The notes: generated by a model not told the origin, from the sequence alone. A DNA stretch of 64,000 nt from an uncultured Acidobacteriota bacterium (GCA_902826685.1 CADEFT010000009.1:1-64000); one strand, 5' to 3'. Shown: positions 1 to 8,799, counted from the first letter of the stretch. Numbers and translations: made by a program.

Positions 1-2
1 TG

Positions 3-272
3 ATCCTGCAGGCTTGGGGACGGCTGGAAGAGGCGATGGCGCTCCACAAAAAGGAAGAGGCCGTCTGCCTGCAACTCGGCCTCCAATCGGATTTGGCCCA
101 CAGTTGGTGGAACCAGGGCCACGTTTTTAACGCCCAGAGAAATCCCGCCGCCGCCCGCGAAAAATGGCGCGCCGCGCTCGAGATTTTCACGAAGCTGAAC
201 ATGCCGCGAGAACGCGACGCCGTCCGGGCCGAACTGGATCGCCTTGGCAAATCCGCCGCATCCGGTTCCTGA
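3..272 (+). CDS. C-terminal end of a tetratricopeptide-repeat protein (cut by window edge)
   Basis: The frame is open to the left edge, so only the last ~89 codons are visible. The translation has the helical, Ala/Leu-rich spacing of TPR units, including an EEAMALHKKEE stretch and a later AAREKWRAALEIF stretch, followed by a short charged tail. TPR units form superhelical protein-interaction surfaces, but the missing N-terminal part would decide whether this is an enzyme, a regulator or a scaffold. It ends one base before the convergent Dps gene. Confidence 0.7.
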   Translation: MLQAWGRLEEAMALHKKEEAVCLQLGLQSDLAHSWWNQGHVFNAQRNPAAAREKWRAALEIFTKLNMPRERDAVRAELDRLGKSAASGS

Positions 273-758
273 TCACCCCAAGTACGACCGCAGCATCCAC
301 GCCATCTTCTCGTGCTCTTCCATGAGCCCGGTCAGGAAATCGCCCGTGCCCGCATCGCCAAACTTTTCCTGCGCCTTCTGCAGATCCTCGCGCAGACTGC
401 GGATCACCGCCTCATGATCGTCCACCAGCGCGGCGATCATCTCATCGGCGTCGATCAGCTTGCCCTTGTGCTCCTTCAGGCGGGTGTGCTCCACCATCTC
501 GGCCAGCGAACCCAGCGCGATACCACCCAGTGAGCGGGCGCGCTCGGCCACCTCATCGATGGTCTCGTCGATCTGCCCATACTGGGCTTCGAAGAACTTG
601 TGCAGGTCGTTGAATCGCGGCCCGGTGACGTTCCAGTGGAAATTGCGCGTTTTGGTGTAGAGAACGTACTCATCGGCCAGCAGAGCGTTGAGCAGGGCCA
701 CGACCCCGCCGCGCTGCTTGGCGTCGAGTCCGATGTCGATTCCGTCTTTTTTCGGCAT
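273..758 (-). CDS. dps: Dps/ferritin-like DNA-protection protein
   Basis: A 161-residue four-helix protein of the Dps family, which forms 12-mers that oxidise and store iron and shield DNA under oxidative stress or starvation. The ferroxidase ligands line up with the E. coli pattern: His41, His53, Glu57, Asp68 and Glu72, inside NFHWNVTGP and a following FFEAQY...ID..AERARSLGG region. I start it at MPKKDG because the longer frame adds an unrelated N-terminus that runs through the neighbouring gene. It is divergent from the prolyl isomerase gene, with only ~19 bases between the two starts. The short Lys-containing N-terminus could contribute to DNA binding. Confidence 0.92.
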   Translation of the reverse strand: MPKKDGIDIGLDAKQRGGVVALLNALLADEYVLYTKTRNFHWNVTGPRFNDLHKFFEAQYGQIDETIDEVAERARSLGGIALGSLAEMVEHTRLKEHKGKLIDADEMIAALVDDHEAVIRSLREDLQKAQEKFGDAGTGDFLTGLMEEHEKMAWMLRSYLG

Positions 759-777
759 ACCGACTATTATGGATGGA

Positions 778-1413
778 ATGCGAAAAGCGCTTGTGCTCGC
801 CGCCGCGCTGGGCTTGACCGGCTGCTCGTCACCGCCGCCCGAGACGAAGGCGCCCGCCAAGAAGGCGGAACCCGCGAAGCTCGCCCCCAGCGCCAAGGGC
901 GTGCCGGACGAATATAAGGTCCGGCTGGAGACGACCAAGGGGCCGGTCACGATCGAAGTGCATCGAGAGTGGGCGCCGCGCGGGGCCGACCGTTTCTGGG
1001 AACTGGTGAAGGATAACTACTACACCGAAGCCGCCTTCTTCCGCATCGTGCCGAACTATGTCGTGCAGTTCGGGCTGGCCGCCAATCCGGCCATGACGAA
1101 GAAGTGGGCCGAATATATCGACGACGATCCGGTGATCCGCACCAACCGGGTGGGCGCGGTTTCGTTCGCCAACTCCGGTCCGAACACGCGCAACACGCAG
1201 GTGTTCATCAATCTGCGTTCCAATCAGAACCTGGATAGCGAGTTCTTCGCTCCCTTCGGACAGGTAACAGAGGGGATGGAGAACGTGGAGAAGCTGTACA
1301 AGGGCTACGCGAACGCGCCCAATCAGGAGCAGATCACCAACCGCGGCAATGCGTATTTGAAGGCAACGTTCCCGAATCTGGATTTCATCCGCAAGGCCGC
1401 GATCCTGCCATGA
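778..1413 (+). CDS. Lipoprotein cyclophilin-type peptidyl-prolyl cis-trans isomerase
   Basis: Encodes ~211 residues. An N-terminal lipoprotein signal (MRKALVLAAALGLTGC, lipid-accepting Cys16) is followed by a Pro/Lys-rich linker and a cyclophilin domain. Visible family motifs are a KGPVTIEV strand, ADRFWELV, FFRIVPNYVVQFG and SFANSGPNTRNTQVFIN, the peptidyl-prolyl isomerase core. It should help fold proteins in the periplasm while anchored to a membrane. An in-frame ATG nine bases upstream is an alternative start, but the chosen one gives the tidier signal peptide. It overlaps the next gene by four bases (ATGA), suggesting translational coupling. Confidence 0.9.
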   Translation: MRKALVLAAALGLTGCSSPPPETKAPAKKAEPAKLAPSAKGVPDEYKVRLETTKGPVTIEVHREWAPRGADRFWELVKDNYYTEAAFFRIVPNYVVQFGLAANPAMTKKWAEYIDDDPVIRTNRVGAVSFANSGPNTRNTQVFINLRSNQNLDSEFFAPFGQVTEGMENVEKLYKGYANAPNQEQITNRGNAYLKATFPNLDFIRKAAILP

Positions 1414-2450
1414 GCGCGGACTGGTACTCGCGGCGCTCTCTGGGGAATTTTTCGCTGCTGGTGGCGACGGCGCTGGTCTTCTACCTCTGCTGGCGGCTGC
1501 TGCTGCCGTTTGTCGCGGTGATCACTTGGTCGCTGGCGCTGTGCGTGATGACGCGGCCGCTTTTTCTGGCGTTGCGGCGGCGGCTGGGCAATCCGAGCCT
1601 GGTGGCGCTGTTGTGCGTAATTCTGGTGGGCGCGGTGATGCTGGGGCCCGGCGTGCTGCTGGTAACGCAGGTGGCGGGCGAGAGCGCGGGCATGGCCGAC
1701 TGGGTGCGCGATGAAGTGGAATCGGGGCGGCTGCTGGCGCACTTCGAGAAAGTGCCATCGGTGCGGGACGCGATCGACCGCGCCATCAGCGCCTTCGACC
1801 TGCGCGCCGAGCTGCGCCGCATCGCCGGGCTGTTGGCCAACTTCGGCAAGTCGCTGCTGGTGGGCTCTTCGTGGTTCCTGACGCAGTTCATCCTCACGCT
1901 GTTCGCTCTGTTCTTCGCCCTGCGCGATTTCGAGCTGGCGCATCGCGCCCTGCGCGGGCTGCTGCCGTTGACCGATGCCGAAATGGATCTGCTGTTCCAC
2001 CGGCTTTCGAACACCGTGTATGCGGCGATCTACGGGAAGTTCGCGGCGGCTTTCGCGCAAGGGAGCCTGGGCGGGCTGATGTTCTGGATGCTGGGGTTGC
2101 CGGCTCCGCTGCTATGGGGCCTGGCGATGGCCCTTTTCGCGCTGGTGCCGATGATGGGGCCGGCGGTGATCTGGGTTCCGGCGGCGCTCTCGCTGCTCTA
2201 TCAGGGAGCGTGGGTCAAGGCGCTCATCATGGCGGGTTGGGGCGTGCTGGTGGTGGGACTGATCGACAACTTCATCTTTCCGATGGTGGTGGGCGGCACG
2301 CTGCAATTGCACACGCTGCTCGCGTTCTTCGCCACCTTCGGCGGCCTCATCGCCTTCGGGCTTTCGGGGCTCGTGCTGGGGCCGATCGTGCTGGCGTTGA
2401 CCATGGCGTTGATTCAGATCTGGAAAGACCGGACTTCGGCGCCAGCCTGA
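1410..2450 (+). CDS. AI-2E family (PerM/YdiK-like) membrane transporter
   Basis: A 346-residue polytopic membrane protein with the AI-2E family pattern: two N-terminal hydrophobic segments, a charged middle portion around residues 80-150, then hydrophobic segments including a GLIDNFIFPMVVGG stretch and a C-terminal helix pair. Members export small molecules or ions (some were linked to autoinducer-2, others to Na+/H+ exchange), so the substrate cannot be named from sequence. Its ATG overlaps the stop of the prolyl isomerase gene and ruvB follows 13 bases later, so the three are probably one transcript. Confidence 0.88.
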   Translation: MSADWYSRRSLGNFSLLVATALVFYLCWRLLLPFVAVITWSLALCVMTRPLFLALRRRLGNPSLVALLCVILVGAVMLGPGVLLVTQVAGESAGMADWVRDEVESGRLLAHFEKVPSVRDAIDRAISAFDLRAELRRIAGLLANFGKSLLVGSSWFLTQFILTLFALFFALRDFELAHRALRGLLPLTDAEMDLLFHRLSNTVYAAIYGKFAAAFAQGSLGGLMFWMLGLPAPLLWGLAMALFALVPMMGPAVIWVPAALSLLYQGAWVKALIMAGWGVLVVGLIDNFIFPMVVGGTLQLHTLLAFFATFGGLIAFGLSGLVLGPIVLALTMALIQIWKDRTSAPA

Positions 2451-2463
2451 TACTCTGAAGAAC

Positions 2464-3495
2464 ATGCGCGACAGAGGCATCGGTTCGCCGTTCGGCCAGG
2501 AAGGCGACGCCCAATTCGAGGCGGCGCTGCGCCCTTCGCGTCTGGAGGATTTCACCGGGCAGACGCGGCTGAAGGAACAGCTTTCGATCGCCATCGAGGC
2601 GGCTCGCAAGCGCGGCGAGGCGATGGATCATGTGCTGCTCTACGGGCCGCCGGGATTGGGCAAAACGACGCTGGCGCACATTATCGCCGCCGAGTTGGGC
2701 GTCGAGATCGATCTCACATCGGGGCCGGTGCTGCAAAAGAAACTGGACCTGACGGGCATGCTTTCGCACGTGCGCGAGCGGCAGGTGTTCTTCATCGATG
2801 AAGTGCACCGGCTGCTGCCGGACGTGGAAGAGATGTTCTATTCGGCGCTCGAAGATTTTCGCGTCGATATTATCGTTGGCACAGGTCCCGGCGCGCGCAC
2901 ACATTCGCTGCCGGTGCCGCGGTTCACGGCCATCGCGGCGACCACGCGCATGGGCATGGTGAGCGCGCCGATGCGCGGAAGGTTCGGCTTGCTGCTGCGG
3001 CTGAACCATTACGACGTGGCGGAGCTGAGCCGCATCGTGGTGCGATCGGCGAAGCTGCTGCAGGTGACGGTGGAAAGCGAAGGGGCCGAAGAGATCGCCC
3101 GCCGTGCGCGCGGGACGCCGCGCATCGCCAACCGGCTGCTGCGGCGGGTGCGCGACTACGCGCAGGTGCGCGCCGACGGGCACATCGATCTGACGGTGGC
3201 GCGCACGGCGCTCGATCTGCTCGAAGTGGATCGCTTCGGGCTCGATGAAGTGGACCAGAAGATCATGATGACGGTGCTTGAGAAGTACTCGGGCGGACCG
3301 GTGGGGTTGAAGACGATCGCCGCTTCGGTGGACGAGGAAGCGGATACGATCGAGGAAGTGTATGAGCCGTATCTGATGCAGCTTGGGTTTCTCGACCGCA
3401 CCCCGCGCGGCCGCTGCGGCACCGATCGCGCATTCGAATATTTCAAGGTGCCGCGGCGCCGTTCGATCGACGCGCAGGCGACGTTGTTCGGATGA
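2464..3495 (+). CDS. ruvB: Holliday junction branch-migration helicase RuvB
   Basis: A 343-residue AAA+ ATPase of normal RuvB length. It has the N-terminal ALRPSRLEDFTGQ signature, Walker A GPPGLGKTT (residues 61-69), Walker B FIDEVHRL (about 110-117) and the C-terminal winged-helix domain with LGFLDRTPRGR. RuvB hexamers drive branch migration of Holliday junctions together with RuvA; ruvA and ruvC are not in the window. The start follows the transporter stop by 13 bases and the stop overlaps folK (ATGA), so it lies inside an operon. Confidence 0.97.
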   Translation: MRDRGIGSPFGQEGDAQFEAALRPSRLEDFTGQTRLKEQLSIAIEAARKRGEAMDHVLLYGPPGLGKTTLAHIIAAELGVEIDLTSGPVLQKKLDLTGMLSHVRERQVFFIDEVHRLLPDVEEMFYSALEDFRVDIIVGTGPGARTHSLPVPRFTAIAATTRMGMVSAPMRGRFGLLLRLNHYDVAELSRIVVRSAKLLQVTVESEGAEEIARRARGTPRIANRLLRRVRDYAQVRADGHIDLTVARTALDLLEVDRFGLDEVDQKIMMTVLEKYSGGPVGLKTIAASVDEEADTIEEVYEPYLMQLGFLDRTPRGRCGTDRAFEYFKVPRRRSIDAQATLFG

Positions 3496-3980
3496 GCGGG
3501 CGGGTCTATTTGGGGCTGGGGTCGAACCTTGGCGATCGTGAGCGGATGCTGCGGCGCGCCATCGGACTGATGCCGCTGGCGGGAGTGCGGGTGCTGCGCG
3601 AATCGGCGGTCTATGAGAGCGAACCGATGTATCTGGCCGCGCAGCCGAGGTTTCTCAATATGGTGCTGGAGGCGGAGACGTCCATCGCGCCGGAATCGCT
3701 GCTGAGGCGGCTGCGGGGCATCGAGGATCAACTGGGCCGCAAGCGCGTGGTGGCCAACGGACCGCGCCACATCGACATCGACGTGCTGATCTACGGCGAT
3801 TTAACGATCGAGACCCCGGAGCTGAAAGTGCCCCATCCACGAATGGCGGAACGCCGGTTCGTGCTGGAACCCTTGGCGGAACTGGCGGCGGAATGGCGGC
3901 ATCCGGTGACGGGGCAGAGCGTGCGGGAGATGCTGGCCGGGCTGCCGCCGGGCGGCGTGGCACGGTTGGTTAGCGGTTGA
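3492..3980 (+). CDS. folK: HPPK, 6-hydroxymethyl-7,8-dihydropterin pyrophosphokinase
   Basis: A 162-residue enzyme of folate synthesis that transfers pyrophosphate from ATP to 6-hydroxymethyl-7,8-dihydropterin. Visible motifs are YLGLGSNLGDR at the N-terminus, ESAVYESEP, and GPRHIDIDVLIYG followed by VPHPRMAERRFVLEPL, the HPPK signature and the ATP/Mg loop. Length is typical for a monofunctional HPPK. It is the last gene of the operon starting at 778 and overlaps ruvB by four bases; its 3' end overlaps the convergent metzincin gene by eleven bases. Confidence 0.95.
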   Translation: MSGRVYLGLGSNLGDRERMLRRAIGLMPLAGVRVLRESAVYESEPMYLAAQPRFLNMVLEAETSIAPESLLRRLRGIEDQLGRKRVVANGPRHIDIDVLIYGDLTIETPELKVPHPRMAERRFVLEPLAELAAEWRHPVTGQSVREMLAGLPPGGVARLVSG

Positions 3981-6900
3981 AATAGCCGCTGAGATCGACC
4001 ACCACATCCGTCCGATCGGTCACAAAAACATTGATGGCGCCGCCGGTGCCGGCCGGGACCAGCGCTGCGTTGGCGACGATGCGGCCGTCGAAGGAATTGA
4101 GGGTCGAGACGAACGGTTGAGCGGCGCCTCCGGCCCAAGCAGTGAGGAACTGCAGGGCGCCGGCCGATGGCAGCACGGTGATGTTCGTCGAATAGGCGCG
4201 CGCGTTGGCGGGAGCGCCGCACACGCCGGCCAGCGGCAGGTTGCGAGTGGCACCGGCCGCCAGCGCCGGCGGGCCGTAGGCTCCCGAAGTGCCTTGCCCG
4301 GCGCGCGTATCGGCGGCGCGGCACGGAGCCAGCGTGCGGAAATAGAGACCGGAAAAGCCGTCGTCGGGCGCGAAGTATCCGTTGATATCGGCCACGACAT
4401 CGGTCGAGTGCGTGGTGAAGATGTCGATACCGCCGCCCGAGCCCGCCGGCACGATGGCTCCGTTGGCGACGATGCGGCCTTCAAATGAATTCAGCGTGGA
4501 GACGGCCGGGCGCGTCTGCCCGGTCGGCCAGACGGTGAGGAAGCTGAGCGGCGCCGGCGGCACGATCGTGAAGTTGAGCGAGTAGGCCTGCGCGGTGGAA
4601 GGAATCGCGCAGCGGCCCTGCGGCAGCGGGAAGTTGCGGGTGGTGCCGGCGTTGAAGGAAGGCGGTCCGAAGGCGCCGGTGGTTCCCTGCCCGGGGCGCG
4701 TGTCGATGACGCGGCATGGCGCAACCGGATAGAACACCAGGTTCGACGCCGTTGCCTGATCGGTGAAATAGCCGTTGATGTCGACGATCACGTCGGTGGA
4801 ATCGGTGGCGTAGAGATCGATGGCGCCGCCCGGGCCCGCCGGTACGATCGCCGAGTTCGCCACCACCCGGCCTTCGAAGGAATTCAAGGTGGAAACCAGC
4901 GGCCTCGAAGTACCCGACGGCCAGAGGGTGAGAAAGCTCAGCGGTTGCAGCGGCACCACCGTGACATTGAGCGCGAAGGCCCTGGCCGAAGCCGGAATGC
5001 CGCACACGCCAGCCAGGGGCAGGGTTCGGGTCGAGGTGGCGAAAAGCGAAGGGGGTCCATAGGCGCCGCTCAAGCCCGAGCCGGTGCGTGTGTCCATGGC
5101 GCGGCAGGGTGTCACCGGAACAAAGCGCATACCGGCGGTGGTGGCGGCGGGAGCGGTGATGGTCCAACCGCCGTAGTAGATGCGTCCGCTATCGGCGCCG
5201 GGCGTATCCTTCGCATAGAGATAGACGTTGCGGGAGCCTTGAAAGGCGGATTGAAAGATCACGTCCACGACGAGCTCGAGCGTGGTACCGCTGACCGATA
5301 CCGAACTGGTGGCGACATTCAAGTGGCACTGGCTGCTTTGCTCCAGCATGCGGTTGGACCCGATGGGCCAGCCGAAAATGCTCACTCCATCGTCGGCGGT
5401 CAGGCGGAGGCTCGAATCGCTGGCGCGGTAAGACAGGTGGCAGGCGCCCGCGCTCAAGGCGCTCGAACCGATGACGGCGCCCACTTCGCTCATCTGCGCG
5501 GCTCCGTTGGGATCGGTGTAGACGAACCGGAATCGCTGCGTGGAGCCGGCGGGCGAACTTCCATTCAGCGGCGTGGCGCTCGATGGAGCGGGCTGGCCGT
5601 TGTCGGTGGCCTGCGTGATGCGGAACGTGCGGCGGCCGATCGAGATGCTGCCGGTGCGCGTTTGAGGCGTGTTGTTGGCGGGCAGCGAATACGTCACTGT
5701 CGAATTGCCCGCGAAGCTTGCGCCGCCGGTCACCGTGATCCAGGGCGCGTTGCTGACGGCCGTACCCGAGCAATTGCCGGCGGCGAGGACCGCGACCGAG
5801 CCCGGCTGCGCGCCGGAACTGTGTGCGGCGCTTGAAGGAGATAACGTGGCGCACGGCTGGTCATAAGCGATACGCACGCTCGCCTCCGCGCCGCCCGCGG
5901 AAAGCACCTCGAGGCGCAGTTCGGTGAAAGGATCCACCCAGGATTGTCCCGCGTTCAGCGAAGCGGCCAGCGCCTTGCGGTTGCCGTTAGGCAGATTGAG
6001 ACTGGCGCCGAAATCGAGCAGGCGTGAACGCCCGTCCTGCGGCAACGCGGGATCCTCCAGATAGACCAGCACTCCATTGAACGGGTTCGGCGAGCACCCC
6101 TGCAGCGTCGCATCGAACCCGATGGGGCGGCGGTATTCGATCCAGAGCCATTGCTCATTACCCACGCCGCGCCGCACGCGCAGCGCCTGCACGCCGGAAG
6201 ATGCCGTTTCCAGCGCGGCGACGGAGATTGTGCCGCCGGACTGCACATGGGCGACATTCGACGGGAGCAGCCATCCGGTGTTCACCTTGTGTTGCGCCGC
6301 ATAGTGGCCGGTATAGAGAACTCCTCCGCAATTGTTCCCGCCCATGGTGTCGAAAGGATTGCCATACTCTTCGAGCGGCGCCGTGGAACCGGGCGAGCCC
6401 AGCGGTTGCGAGCCGGGGTAGTAAAGGGCTCCGGAATGGTTCAGGCCGAGGGTGTGGCCGGCTTCATGGGTGATGGAGGCGATCTGCAATCCGCCGCCGC
6501 GGATGAAGGTGCGCGAGGCGCGGAACGGGCCGCCGGAGGGCGACAGCAGATCCGTGCAGCCAAGCGTGGCGAATCCCGTCACGCCGGGACAGAACTTATG
6601 GTCGGGCACGATCACGGCGATATGGGAATACTGGCTGAAATCGACCTGGCTATCGGCGGCGGCGATGGCGGCCTGAAGGACGGGATTACTCGATCCCAGC
6701 ACGTCGTTGCCGTCGCACTGGTAAGTGATGCCCAGTTGAAACGGGCCGAAGACGTCGCCGGAGGCGTAAGTCCGGGAGTAAGAAGCCTCGCGCCAGTAAG
6801 CGTCAAGCGTGGCGCCGGAACCGAAGTAAAGATTTCGCACCGCGGTGGGCGTGATGTTACCGGGCAGGCTGGCGTCGGAAAGGTTCACCATCAGGACGGC

Positions 6901-7422
6901 TATCTTCTGCTCGCCGGTCGTCAGGCAGGCCGAAACCTGGCGTTCCTGCGTGGTTGCGGTGACCGCGAGAACGTTATCGAGACGCATGGCGCGGACTTGA
7001 ATCCGCTGCGAACAGGCGGCTTCGGGAGCGGCGCCGGCAAAGTACAGGCTGAGCAGTCCGGACTCGGTGCGCAGACCGTAAATCTCGCGGTGGCGGCCTG
7101 TTTCGAAATCGTCCACCACCCAGCGCTCAAAGGTGCCGGACCATTCGCCTTCGGTCTCGAGGAATGGGGCGGCCGTGGGTTCGTTTCGCAGGGTGTCGCG
7201 AAGCTCCCCGGGCAGGGTGGAAGCGGCGGCTCGGGCGGGGTCGATGGCGGCCAGCCGCTTCCAGGCGGCGGCCCGTTGGCGCAGCGCGTTCCGCAGGCGG
7301 GCGCCGGAGGGGGTACTTCGAAGCTCGTGGTTCCACTGCTCGACGCTGGTGTCCCGCGGGCGTTGTGCCCAGATCAGGCTCGCGAAGATGCACAGCCCGG
7401 TTAGGGCGACGGTTCGCCTCAT
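3970..7422 (-). CDS. Secreted metzincin metalloprotease with three C-terminal repeats
   Basis: A 1150-residue exported protein. The signal peptide spans about residues 1-19. The zinc site is HEXXHXXGXXH at 319-329 (His319, Glu320, His323, His329), followed by a Met-turn-like FDTMGG near 357, so this is a metzincin-type protease; the subfamily is uncertain (M6- or M43-like are options). A BACON/Ig-like module lies around 523-605, then a Ser/Cys-containing beta region to ~760, then three repeats of ~122 residues at 766-887, 896-1018 and 1027-1149. The same repeat occurs in two other proteins of this window. It is divergent from the gasdermin-like gene, with 133 bases between the starts. A GGAGG sequence precedes the ATG. 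Confidence 0.85.
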   Translation of the reverse strand: MRRTVALTGLCIFASLIWAQRPRDTSVEQWNHELRSTPSGARLRNALRQRAAAWKRLAAIDPARAAASTLPGELRDTLRNEPTAAPFLETEGEWSGTFERWVVDDFETGRHREIYGLRTESGLLSLYFAGAAPEAACSQRIQVRAMRLDNVLAVTATTQERQVSACLTTGEQKIAVLMVNLSDASLPGNITPTAVRNLYFGSGATLDAYWREASYSRTYASGDVFGPFQLGITYQCDGNDVLGSSNPVLQAAIAAADSQVDFSQYSHIAVIVPDHKFCPGVTGFATLGCTDLLSPSGGPFRASRTFIRGGGLQIASITHEAGHTLGLNHSGALYYPGSQPLGSPGSTAPLEEYGNPFDTMGGNNCGGVLYTGHYAAQHKVNTGWLLPSNVAHVQSGGTISVAALETASSGVQALRVRRGVGNEQWLWIEYRRPIGFDATLQGCSPNPFNGVLVYLEDPALPQDGRSRLLDFGASLNLPNGNRKALAASLNAGQSWVDPFTELRLEVLSAGGAEASVRIAYDQPCATLSPSSAAHSSGAQPGSVAVLAAGNCSGTAVSNAPWITVTGGASFAGNSTVTYSLPANNTPQTRTGSISIGRRTFRITQATDNGQPAPSSATPLNGSSPAGSTQRFRFVYTDPNGAAQMSEVGAVIGSSALSAGACHLSYRASDSSLRLTADDGVSIFGWPIGSNRMLEQSSQCHLNVATSSVSVSGTTLELVVDVIFQSAFQGSRNVYLYAKDTPGADSGRIYYGGWTITAPAATTAGMRFVPVTPCRAMDTRTGSGLSGAYGPPSLFATSTRTLPLAGVCGIPASARAFALNVTVVPLQPLSFLTLWPSGTSRPLVSTLNSFEGRVVANSAIVPAGPGGAIDLYATDSTDVIVDINGYFTDQATASNLVFYPVAPCRVIDTRPGQGTTGAFGPPSFNAGTTRNFPLPQGRCAIPSTAQAYSLNFTIVPPAPLSFLTVWPTGQTRPAVSTLNSFEGRIVANGAIVPAGSGGGIDIFTTHSTDVVADINGYFAPDDGFSGLYFRTLAPCRAADTRAGQGTSGAYGPPALAAGATRNLPLAGVCGAPANARAYSTNITVLPSAGALQFLTAWAGGAAQPFVSTLNSFDGRIVANAALVPAGTGGAINVFVTDRTDVVVDLSGYFNR
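3973..5127 (-). repeat. Three tandem copies of a ~120-residue secreted repeat (copy set 1)
   Basis: Protein-level repeat coded in the 3' third of the metzincin gene. Each unit begins F-x-P-V-x-PCR-x-x-DTR, contains a second Cys in an (R/V)CGIP-like stretch, then ALNVTVVP, FLT-x-WP(S/T)G, VSTLNSF(E/D)GR, VANxAxVPAG, and ends (D/V)INGYF. Two conserved Cys per unit suggest a disulfide. I know of no function for this repeat; placement at the C-terminus of secreted proteins fits surface binding or anchoring. Confidence 0.85.
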
Positions 7423-7555
7423 GGCAGCAAAAATCCTCCGAAGCAGCTATCAGCTTACGTTGTAACAGTTTACCAGAGCCCGGAATGGGTCCCGGAAGAC
7501 GCCGGTATAGTATCGGGCGCCCGAGGCGAATTCTATATTGAATCCGGGGCGAATT

Positions 7556-8374
7556 ATGATTGATATTCGGAGAAGGATCAGAGGGACCGAGGATCCGTTT
7601 CAAGACCTGATGAAGCGGATCGGCTATCTGCCGGTGCGCATGCCGCGGGCGGGTCTGGAGCCTCTCGAGATGATCGCCTGCAGAGGTAACCAGTTGAATT
7701 TGCTTGGTCAAATGGAGGAGGCGCTGGAAGAAGGAGCGGCCGGGAAGCCGCCGGCGGTGAACGATATCCAGACGGCCGCCACGGTGCAGCAGACACACAC
7801 GGCGCAGATGGAGCGCGGCGCCGGATTGTCCATTCTTGGGAATATTCTGGGCGCTATCACAGGAAATCGCTGTGACATTAGCACCGGTTTCGAGCAGGCG
7901 GCCACGATGTCGATGGAGTTTGCCGGGGTCACCATCGACCGCGTGGAGATCGTGAAGCTCGACCGTTATTTGAGCCGGGCCGCGATTCATCCGGATAGCC
8001 GCGCGATCCGGGAGCGGCTGATGCGCGGCGAGTGCGGGGTGATCACGGCGGTGATGCGGTGTGCCCGATACGTGGTATCGGCGCACAGGGCGGGCGGGGC
8101 GCGATTGAGCCTGGACGTGCCGCTGCTTGCGCGGCTGGCGGGCGGCGCGGCCCGGGTGAGCGCGGTGACCGGCGACGCCAGCAAAGTAGCTTACGAAGGT
8201 CCCGTGCCGCTGGTGTTCGGCGTGCAGGCCGTACGCCTGTTCTACGACCGCCAGGGACGGTTTACGGCGTTCGACCCGATGACGGCGGGAGTGGTGCGCG
8301 GGCTGGCGGGCGGGGTGCGCGTGCCGCGGTTGTTTCCGGTTGAGGGAGACTTCGTGGAATGGGCCGCTGCTTAA
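7556..8374 (+). CDS. Probable bacterial gasdermin (pore-forming cell-death protein)
   Basis: A 272-residue soluble-looking protein without signal peptide. Layout matches my memory of bacterial gasdermins: an N-terminal helix, then RIGYLPVRMPRAGLEPLEMI (21-40), a Gly/Leu-rich GAGLSILGNILGAI (88-101), VTIDRVEIVKLDRYL (125-139), a beta region ending VITAVMRCARYVVSA, then YEGPVPLVFGVQAVRLFYD (213-231) and a ~27-residue tail of the kind that keeps the family autoinhibited until proteolysis. Family members are cut by a cytosolic protease and form large membrane pores in phage-defence suicide. I prefer the ATG at 7556 (GGGG seven bases upstream) over the TTG at 7538. The N-terminal Cys that is acylated in several members is missing; the first Cys is residue 42. 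No caspase-like or trypsin-like partner gene is adjacent. Confidence 0.68.
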   Translation: MIDIRRRIRGTEDPFQDLMKRIGYLPVRMPRAGLEPLEMIACRGNQLNLLGQMEEALEEGAAGKPPAVNDIQTAATVQQTHTAQMERGAGLSILGNILGAITGNRCDISTGFEQAATMSMEFAGVTIDRVEIVKLDRYLSRAAIHPDSRAIRERLMRGECGVITAVMRCARYVVSAHRAGGARLSLDVPLLARLAGGAARVSAVTGDASKVAYEGPVPLVFGVQAVRLFYDRQGRFTAFDPMTAGVVRGLAGGVRVPRLFPVEGDFVEWAAA

Positions 8375-8799
8375 AAAGACACCACCATGTAACTGTCGCC
8401 GCGGAGTACCGATTCCTGATTGTGCGCCCGTTTGTACAGCTCGCGGATTTCCTGGATCTTCCCGCTCGCGTCCTGCGTTTGCGGCGGATACAAAAGAATC
8501 AGAACGTGCGACTTCTCGCGTATCAGTTCGCCGCCGGAACCGCGAAACTGGCCGTAGCCGGTGAGTAAGGTAAGGCCGTCGGGAAAACGAGGCGTCACTT
8601 CGTTGTCGATAAACGCCGCAAATTCGTTGTCGCTGACTTCGCCACCGGGGCGGCTGGTTCCGAAGAACAGTTCGGTGCGGGCCCAGACCTCGCCGGTTGA
8701 AACCGGACGGCGCGCGGGCTCGGCCGCGGCGCCATAGCGAGGCAACAGGGCCAACAGGATGGCCTCGGTCGCGAGAAAATTTCTTCTTGTGTTTGACAT
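8371..8799 (-). CDS. Exported DUF3574-family protein
   Basis: Encodes 142 residues from MSNTRRNFLA, preceded by AAGGA about eight bases upstream. The N-terminus has a twin-arginine-like RR followed by a hydrophobic stretch and an Ala-rich cleavage region ending near residue 26, so it is probably exported. The mature part carries the DUF3574 pattern: ELFFGTSRPGG, a VTPRFPDGLTLL stretch, GYGQFRGSGGELIREKSHVLI and a final helix. The biochemical role of the family is unknown. Its stop overlaps the end of the convergent gasdermin-like gene by four bases; whether the two interact is not shown by the sequence. Confidence 0.78.
   Translation of the reverse strand: MSNTRRNFLATEAILLALLPRYGAAAEPARRPVSTGEVWARTELFFGTSRPGGEVSDNEFAAFIDNEVTPRFPDGLTLLTGYGQFRGSGGELIREKSHVLILLYPPQTQDASGKIQEIRELYKRAHNQESVLRGDSYMVVSF

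Noticed and set aside
6151..7404. 417-codon forward frame over the metzincin
   Set aside because: Antisense to the zinc-site region; composition fits a codon shadow in high-GC DNA.
4000..8000. The metzincin as the protease that activates the gasdermin
   Set aside because: It has an export signal, so its active site should be outside the compartment where a gasdermin is made; kept only as a weak neighbourhood observation.
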